A stretch of 64,000 nucleotides of DNA, taken from the NCBI GenBank assembly GCA_963819075.1, contig CAWFUP010000002.1, positions 930,001 through 994,000 on the forward strand, in the 5' to 3' direction. The notes beneath the pieces are model-generated. The model saw only the letters and a list, made by a program, of their open reading frames with translations. It was not told the DNA's origin and made no database searches. This stretch comes from CAVQBJ01 sp963819075 (lineage in GTDB: Bacteria; Actinomycetota; Thermoleophilia; Solirubrobacterales; Solirubrobacteraceae). A program made the translations under genes and the position numbers. Of the stretch, positions 58,930-64,000 are shown piece by piece. Position 1 is the stretch's first letter. The number at the start of each line of letters is the position of its first letter.

Positions 58930-59909
58930 TGGAGCGAAGCGACCCGGGCGTCGTGACCGTGGCGATCCCCGTGCGCGACGGCGCCGGTACGCTCGCCGGC
59001 GTGCTCGCCGCCGTGCGCGGCCAGGTCGTCGACCGCGAGCTGCAGCTGCTCGTGTGCGACTCGGGCTCGCGCGACGCCTCGGTAGCGATCGCCCGCGCCC
59101 ACGGCGCGGAGGTGATCGAGATCGCGTCGTCGCAGTTCGCCCACGGCCCCACCCGCAACCTGCTGCTCGAGCACGCGCGCGGCGCGCACGTCGCCCTGCT
59201 CACCCAGGACGCCGAGCCGGCCGACGAGCACTGGCTGGCGCGCCTGCTGGGCGCGTTCGAGCTCGCCGACGACGTCGCCCTTGCCTACGGGCCCTACCGG
59301 CCGCGTCCCGGCGCGGCACCGCACACCGCGCGCGAGCTGCAGCGCTGGTTTGCCTCGCTCGCGCCCGATGGCGCGCCGCGCGTCGACCGTCTCACGCCGG
59401 AGGAGCGCGCGCGGTCCGCCCAGGCGCTGTTCGGCCGGCGCACCTACTTCACCGACGCCAACGCCTGCCTGGCCCGGGCCGCGTGGCAGCGCGTGCCCTT
59501 CCGCGACATCGCCTACGCCGAGGACCAGGCCCTCGCCCTCGACGTCCTGCGCGCCGGCTACGCGAAGGTGTTCGTCCCCGACGCCGCCGTCTGGCACTCG
59601 CACGACTATGCGCCCCTGCAGCAGTTCCGCCGCGCCTTCGACGAGTGGCGCGGACTGCTCGAGGTCTACGGCTGGCGCGAGCCGCTTGCCCCCCGGCGGA
59701 TCGTCGGGCAGCTGCGCGGCGAGCTCGGCGCGCTGGCCCGCGAGCTGCGCGCGGAGGGCACGCCGGCCCCGCAGCGGTGGGCGGCGCTCGGCGCGGCGGC
59801 CGGTCGGCACGGCCTGCGGGTGGCCGGGTCGCTGCTCGGCTCGCGCGCGGATCGCCTGCCCGGCGCGGTGCGGCGCGCGTGCTCGCTGGAGGGGCGGGGA
59901 GGCGGCTAG
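58929..59909 (+). CDS. Family 2 glycosyltransferase
   Basis: This 326-residue protein has VVTVAIPVRDGAGTLAGVLA, LLVCDSGSRDASVAIAR, HGPTRNLLLEHARGAHVALL with TQDAEPADE, and FTDANACLARAAWQRVPFRD with AEDQALALDVLRAGY. The sequence resembles rhamnosyltransferases such as those adding L-Rha in exopolysaccharides. The metal motif reads QDA rather than DxD, as in that subgroup. Its ATG overlaps the previous stop (TGATG), so translation is coupled. Confidence 0.9.
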   Translation: MERSDPGVVTVAIPVRDGAGTLAGVLAAVRGQVVDRELQLLVCDSGSRDASVAIARAHGAEVIEIASSQFAHGPTRNLLLEHARGAHVALLTQDAEPADEHWLARLLGAFELADDVALAYGPYRPRPGAAPHTARELQRWFASLAPDGAPRVDRLTPEERARSAQALFGRRTYFTDANACLARAAWQRVPFRDIAYAEDQALALDVLRAGYAKVFVPDAAVWHSHDYAPLQQFRRAFDEWRGLLEVYGWREPLAPRRIVGQLRGELGALARELRAEGTPAPQRWAALGAAAGRHGLRVAGSLLGSRADRLPGAVRRACSLEGRGGG

Positions 59910-59912
59910 GAC

Positions 59913-59918
59913 TATGCT
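59913..59918 (+). promoter_or_regulatory. -10 box (TATGCT) of the small coiled-coil gene
   Basis: TATGCT ends seven bases before GTG 59926. The hexamer is identical to that at 18911-18916. Confidence 0.45.
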
Positions 59919-59925
59919 TGGCCGC

Positions 59926-60384
59926 GTGGCCGATCGGTCGTCATCGGCAGCGAGCGGCGGACCCGCTCGGTTGACGAGCGCCGCGCCCCTGCGTGGCGAC
60001 GATCTCGCCGCCACGCAGCAGACGCTGAGCGCGCTGGAGGCCGACCTCGACGCCCTGCTTGCGCAGCTGCGCGAGGCCGGGGAGCGTGAGGCGGCGCTGC
60101 GGCGCCAGTTGCAGGACGCGGCGCGGCAGATATCAGAGCGCGACGAGTTGCTCGCCGGCGTCAGCCGCGACAACGAGAACCTCGACGCCGCCTGGCGCGA
60201 GACGCAGGAGGCGCTCGGCGAGCGCGACCGGCGCGCCGCCGCCCTGGAGGGCGAGGTGGCCGAGCTCGCCGCCCGCGAGCTGCTCGCGCGCGAGCGCATC
60301 GAGCAGATGCAGGCGACGCGGGCCTGGCGCATCGGCGCCGCGGCGCATCGCTGGCGCTCGCGCCTGCGCCTCCGGCGTTCGTAG
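59926..60384 (+). CDS. Small coiled-coil protein of glycan clusters
   Basis: This 152-residue protein has no catalytic domain. Residues 35-130 form heptad-rich helices (LEADLDALLAQLREAGEREA, then GEVAELAARELLARERIEQM). The tail QATRAWRIGAAAHRWRSRLR is Arg-rich. The ATRAWR tail often ends coiled coils attached to glycosyltransferases in actinobacteria. It may tether glycosyltransferases to each other or to the membrane, or set chain length (inference). The start is GTG 59926 (leaderless), or ATG 59914. It is convergent with the bimodular glycosyltransferase gene, with three bases between. Confidence 0.75.
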   Translation: MADRSSSAASGGPARLTSAAPLRGDDLAATQQTLSALEADLDALLAQLREAGEREAALRRQLQDAARQISERDELLAGVSRDNENLDAAWRETQEALGERDRRAAALEGEVAELAARELLARERIEQMQATRAWRIGAAAHRWRSRLRLRRS

Positions 60385-60387
60385 CTT

Positions 60388-62577
60388 CTAGGCCGGCGCG
60401 CGCGCGTCGTCGAGCAGGCGCTCGATCGCCGCGAGCGTGTCGTCGGGCGGGCGTTCGGCCATGCCGGCCCCGGCGAGCTCTGAGGCCGAGAGCCGAGCGG
60501 CGGTGTCATCGACGCGCGCCACCGCGGCGGTGAGGGCCTCGCCGATGTCGGCCACCGTGGGGGCGCTCGCCAGGAGGTTCGCGGAGATCGCGCGCAGCGC
60601 CTCGGGCGTCTTATTCGCGAAGGTCGTCGTGACGACCGCCAACCCGGCGCGCGCCATCTCCAGGGCGACGATGCCGGGATGCGGGTCGGCGTGTGGGGCG
60701 AGCCCGACGTCGTGGGTGCGCAGCAGCTCGCGATAGTGGGCCAGATCGGGCAGGGGCAGCATCTGCAAGGGCGCGCCGCCAACCGAGAGCTCGGCCGCCG
60801 GCCGGCCCGCGCCGAAGGCCGTGAAGCGCCACTCGCCCGCGAAGGTGCCCGCCTGCACCGCGCGCTCGAGCGCCAGGAAGCCGAGCTCGGTGAGCGTCTG
60901 CGGGTCGCCCGACGGCGGGCCGGCGTGGAAGAGCACCCGGCGCGGACCGTCGCGGCGCAGGCTGTCGATGCCCTCCGGCGGCGCGGCCGCGAGCACCTCG
61001 TCGACGACAACCGCATCGCGGCGGCCGGCGGCGCCGTCGCGAAGGTACTCCTCGAGCAGCGCGCCCGCGATCACGGCGTGGTGGTCGAGGTCATGCGAGG
61101 CACGGGCGAGCGCGGCGAACGATCCGCCGGGATAGCGCAGCGGCGCGTACTCGTGGACGAAGTAGACGAAGCGACGCTGGCGCAGGTCGGTGACGGCGCG
61201 GTCGGCGATGTGCGCTGTCGACCAGCTCGTGGCCACGAACGCGTCGCGCGGGTGCACGGCCAGTGCCTCGTCGCGCCCCGGTCCGGGCACCAGCTCGAGC
61301 GTCTGCGGCCAGAGGCCGGGGCCGAGCGAGCCCTCGCGGGCCGCCCGCGCGTCGGGGGCGTCCCACGCGCTGCCGAGCGCGAGCACGCGCACGCGCCGGC
61401 CGCGCTCGGCGAGCAGGGCCGCGAGGCGCAGGGCGGCGAACGCGCCGGTGTGCAGAGTCGCCGGCTCGGTCTGGTCGATGAGGACGTTGACGCGCTCGGG
61501 CTGGGCGGCGTCGATGTCGAGGGCCTGTGGGGCGACCGTCGCGGCGAGCTGATCGGCGAGGCGGAGCTCGTCGGAGGCCGGTCGCGCCGGTGCGCGCGTC
61601 GCCGGTGCCGGTGCCAGTGTGCCGTCGGCGTCGTAGGCGAAGACGAGCCGGTCGTCGGCGTGGCCGCGGTGGCGCAGGCGGTGGTTCTCGCGGACGAGCT
61701 CGAGACCGCGCTCGGTGCGCTCGGCGAGCAGCTCGAGCAGCTCGTGGTCGTCGACCTCGGGGAGCGCTACGAGCGGCGAGACGCGCAGGCGCGCCAGCCC
61801 GGACCCCTCGCGGAGCAGCTCGATCATCCCGTCGTCGCTGAGGATCCTCAGCTGGTCGGGCTGCACCGAGGAGCGCCAGCGGCGGTCGAAGCGCGCCTCG
61901 TTGAGCGACATGTCCTCCTCGCCGCGGGTGCCGAACTCGAGGTGGTACAGGACGGCCTCGGCGCAGTAGTGGATCTCGTGCCCGGCCTCGGCCATGCGCA
62001 GGCACAGGTCGACGTCCTCGTAGCCGTTGCGGTACTCCTCGTCGAAGCCGCCGAGCGCTCCGAAGCGTCCGCCGGGGATGAGCGCGCACGCTCCGGTGAC
62101 GAGCTGCAGGCGCCGCGAGCGCGTGACGGCCGCGTGGTCACCGGGCAGACCGGCGTACAGGTGCGCCGGCCAGCGGCGCTCGGAGATGCACATGCCGGCG
62201 TGCTGGATCGTGCCGTCGGGGTAGAGCAGCCGGGCACCGACGACGCCGGCCTCAGGGTGCGCCGCGGCGTGGTCGCGCAGCGCCTCGTACCAGCCGGGCA
62301 GCGGGATCGTGTCGTTGTTGAGCAGGAGGATCGATTCGGCGCTCGCGCGCTCGGCGCCGAGGTTGCACGCCGCCGCGAAGCCGCCGCTCGTCTCGCAGCG
62401 GACGAGGGTGATGCGATCCCCGTAGGACGCGAGCAGGCGGGGCGTCAGATCGGTGCTCGCGTCGTCGACGACGACGATCTCGACGTCGGGGAGGCCCTGC
62501 TCGAGCAGGGCATCGAGGCAGCGACGAGTGAGCGCAGCCCGATCGTGAACCGGGATGATGATCGAGCACGCGGCCAT
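60388..62577 (-). CDS. Bimodular glycosyltransferase: GT2 plus WsaF-like GT-B
   Basis: This 729-residue protein has a GT2 domain at about residues 1-300: CSIIIPVHDRAALTRRCLDA, IVVVDDASTDLTPRLL, SILLLNNDTIPLPGW and YEDVDLCLRMAEAG. A short helical linker is followed by a WsaF-type rhamnosyltransferase GT-B domain at about 360-720: NVLIDQTEPATLHTGAFAAL, FVYFVHEYAPLRYPGGSFAA, LFHAGPPSGDPQTLTELGFL and HADPHPGIVALEMARAGLAV. Two transferases in one chain suggest two successive linkages. A TATGAT box lies 12 bases upstream on the reverse strand (62595-62590). It diverges from a related gene at 62645. Confidence 0.88.
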   Translation of the reverse strand: MAACSIIIPVHDRAALTRRCLDALLEQGLPDVEIVVVDDASTDLTPRLLASYGDRITLVRCETSGGFAAACNLGAERASAESILLLNNDTIPLPGWYEALRDHAAAHPEAGVVGARLLYPDGTIQHAGMCISERRWPAHLYAGLPGDHAAVTRSRRLQLVTGACALIPGGRFGALGGFDEEYRNGYEDVDLCLRMAEAGHEIHYCAEAVLYHLEFGTRGEEDMSLNEARFDRRWRSSVQPDQLRILSDDGMIELLREGSGLARLRVSPLVALPEVDDHELLELLAERTERGLELVRENHRLRHRGHADDRLVFAYDADGTLAPAPATRAPARPASDELRLADQLAATVAPQALDIDAAQPERVNVLIDQTEPATLHTGAFAALRLAALLAERGRRVRVLALGSAWDAPDARAAREGSLGPGLWPQTLELVPGPGRDEALAVHPRDAFVATSWSTAHIADRAVTDLRQRRFVYFVHEYAPLRYPGGSFAALARASHDLDHHAVIAGALLEEYLRDGAAGRRDAVVVDEVLAAAPPEGIDSLRRDGPRRVLFHAGPPSGDPQTLTELGFLALERAVQAGTFAGEWRFTAFGAGRPAAELSVGGAPLQMLPLPDLAHYRELLRTHDVGLAPHADPHPGIVALEMARAGLAVVTTTFANKTPEALRAISANLLASAPTVADIGEALTAAVARVDDTAARLSASELAGAGMAERPPDDTLAAIERLLDDARAPA

Positions 62578-62644
62578 CGGGACGCCCCGATCATAGGTCT
62601 CGCGCGGGTCGACGGACCGCTCGGCGACCCGTCACCATGTGGCG

Positions 62645-64000
62645 ATGAGCAACGAGGACTCCGACCTCGCGGGCGCCGACGCGCTGCAGGGCCGCCCGCA
62701 CGGGCCGTTCGCGCGGGTCGGCCGCCGCATCTACCTGACCTACCGCTACCTCGGCCCGCGCGCGCTGCTCGTGCGGCTGCTCACCTTCCCGTTGCGCTTC
62801 ACGCCGCTGCGGCGCTTCCTGCCCCGCGGGGAGGCGCCCGAGCTGCGCCGCGCGCGGCACTGGTACCGCGAGCACGCGCGGCCGGTCACGGTCGTGATCC
62901 CGAGCTACCACGACGCCGTCGACGTCGAGCGGCTCGTGGGCAGCATCCGCCGCACGACGCGCCGCGAGCTCGTGCGGATCGTCGTCGCCGACGATGCGAG
63001 CGGCGACGCGCACCTCGCGCGCCTGCGCGCGATCGAGGGCATCACCGTGATCGCCGGCGAGGAGAACCGCGGGTTCGCCGCGAACGTGAACCGCGGGCTG
63101 CGCGCGGCCGGCGACGAGCGCGACGTCGTCGTGCTCAACTCCGACATGGAGGCCCGTCGGCATTGGCTGGCCTGCCTGCAGTACGCGGCGAGCGACGAGA
63201 AGGACCCCGTCGGGATCGTCGGTGCGAAGCTCGTCTACCCGGACGGGCGGATCCAGTTCGGCGGGACGATTCGCAACGCGCAGGCGCCCGAGTGGTTCGA
63301 CCACCGCTATCGGGGCAAGCCGGCGTCGTGGGGGCCGGCCAACGTCAAGAGCGTGTCGCTCGCCGTCACCGGCGCCTGCATGTACGTGCGGCGCGCGCTG
63401 ATCGAGCGTGTCGGCCTGCTCGACGAGGACTTTCCGATGGCGTACGAGGACGTTGACTGGTGCCTGCGCTCGTGGCAGGCCGGGCTGCGCGTGCTCTACC
63501 AGCCCCACGCGGAGCTCATCCACTACGAGTCGGCCACGCGGGGCAGCGAGGTCGGCGAGCGCGAGCGAGCGTCGCAACGGCACTTCTGGGCACGCTGGGG
63601 CGCGTTCTTCGACGAGCGCCCGGTGCGCACCCAGACCGGCGCGCTGCGCGTCGTCTACGTCACCGAGGGCACCGGCGTGGGCGGCGGGCACCGCGACATC
63701 TTCGAGCACCTCAACGGCCTCATCGAGCGCGGTCACGACGCCCAGCTGTACAGCCTCGGCGAGCAGCCCGATTGGTTCGACCTGCGTGCGCCGGTGCACA
63801 CGTTCGAGGATTACGGGGAGCTCGTGCGCGCGCTCGCACCGCTGCCGGCGATCAAGGTGGCGACGTGGTGGAACACGGCGGTGCCGGTGTGGCAGGCGAG
63901 CGTGCTGGCCGGCATCCCCGTCTATTTCGTGCAGGACATCGAGACGAGCTACTACCCCGACGATGAGCTGACGCGCCACGCCGTGCTCGATTCCTATCGC
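62645..64000 (+). CDS. Bimodular glycosyltransferase, GT2 plus start of WsaF-like domain (cut by window)
   Basis: 452 residues are visible, open to the last base. An N-terminal basic region (about 1-75) precedes a GT2 domain: TVVIPSYHDAVDVERLVGSI, VVADDASGDAHLARL, VIAGEENRGFAANVNRGLRA, VVVLNSDMEARRHWLACLQY and MAYEDVDWCLRSWQAGLRVL. From about residue 335 the second module begins: LRVVYVTEGTGVGGGHRDIF, EHLNGLIERGHDAQLYSL, and VYFVQDIETSYYPDDELT, the WsaF-like signature. It is homologous in layout to the divergent gene at 62577, so the pair could be a duplication. Confidence 0.9.
   Translation, partial: MSNEDSDLAGADALQGRPHGPFARVGRRIYLTYRYLGPRALLVRLLTFPLRFTPLRRFLPRGEAPELRRARHWYREHARPVTVVIPSYHDAVDVERLVGSIRRTTRRELVRIVVADDASGDAHLARLRAIEGITVIAGEENRGFAANVNRGLRAAGDERDVVVLNSDMEARRHWLACLQYAASDEKDPVGIVGAKLVYPDGRIQFGGTIRNAQAPEWFDHRYRGKPASWGPANVKSVSLAVTGACMYVRRALIERVGLLDEDFPMAYEDVDWCLRSWQAGLRVLYQPHAELIHYESATRGSEVGERERASQRHFWARWGAFFDERPVRTQTGALRVVYVTEGTGVGGGHRDIFEHLNGLIERGHDAQLYSLGEQPDWFDLRAPVHTFEDYGELVRALAPLPAIKVATWWNTAVPVWQASVLAGIPVYFVQDIETSYYPDDELTRHAVLDSYR

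Overview
The window is high-GC DNA (about 70% or more by eye, with G/C at nearly every third codon position) with many GTG and some TTG starts. It carries an L,D-transpeptidase, an LPXTG wall protein, an HU protein, large secreted beta-sandwich proteins, Anbu and a Yx(FWY)xxD lipoprotein remnant. I infer an actinobacterium, most likely of the Thermoleophilia/Solirubrobacterales type. No rRNA gene, complete tRNA or CRISPR array was seen.

0-7.3 kb is an integration zone. It holds a truncated unknown CDS, a decayed stretch, a decapitated TetR fragment and an intact tyrosine integrase. The integrase start abuts the 3' part of a tRNA-Arg(ACG) that still has its terminator. A second copy of the tRNA 3' end at 7.27 kb closes a lower-GC cassette: a PadR regulator, a perfect operator palindrome, and three exported hydrolases.

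7.3-12.5 kb holds a collagen-like protein in the same frame as a glutaminase-STAS-cNMP protein. That frame is broken by a TAA inside the catalytic domain and a TGA before the collagen part. It is divergent from an Anbu peptidase across a palindromic promoter. A secreted protein and a small alpha/beta hydrolase follow.

12.5-23 kb is rich in cyclic-di-GMP genes: PAS-PAS-GAF-GGDEF-HD-GYP, PAS-GAF-GGDEF-EAL and PilZ. They are mixed with YceI, MarR, an S4 protein, GabD2-like dehydrogenase, LysE and a CPA2-type antiporter.

23-30.5 kb is the conserved actinobacterial envelope module: RDD, RDD, SpoIIM, DUF58, MoxR, DUF4350, DUF4129 and a poly-TM protein, with mostly overlapping genes.

30.5-39.5 kb has Tag glycosylase, L,D-transpeptidase, an LPXTG protein, TrpB2, a ComF-like phosphoribosyltransferase, HU, a 3D-domain protein, a P450 and a large secreted protein.

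39.5-64 kb is a surface-glycan locus. RfbF, RfbG, a C-methyltransferase and an RfbC epimerase point to a CDP-linked, possibly branched, deoxysugar. A flippase, an epimerase and about ten glycosyltransferases or membrane transferases would assemble and export the glycan. The stretch 43.9-46.4 kb plus 48.85 kb carries many small indels, which are either sequencing errors or real decay. An IS982-family element with perfect 20-bp ends sits between two glycosyltransferase genes. A recurring TAnnnT-like box 6-9 nt before start codons suggests that leaderless mRNAs are common here.
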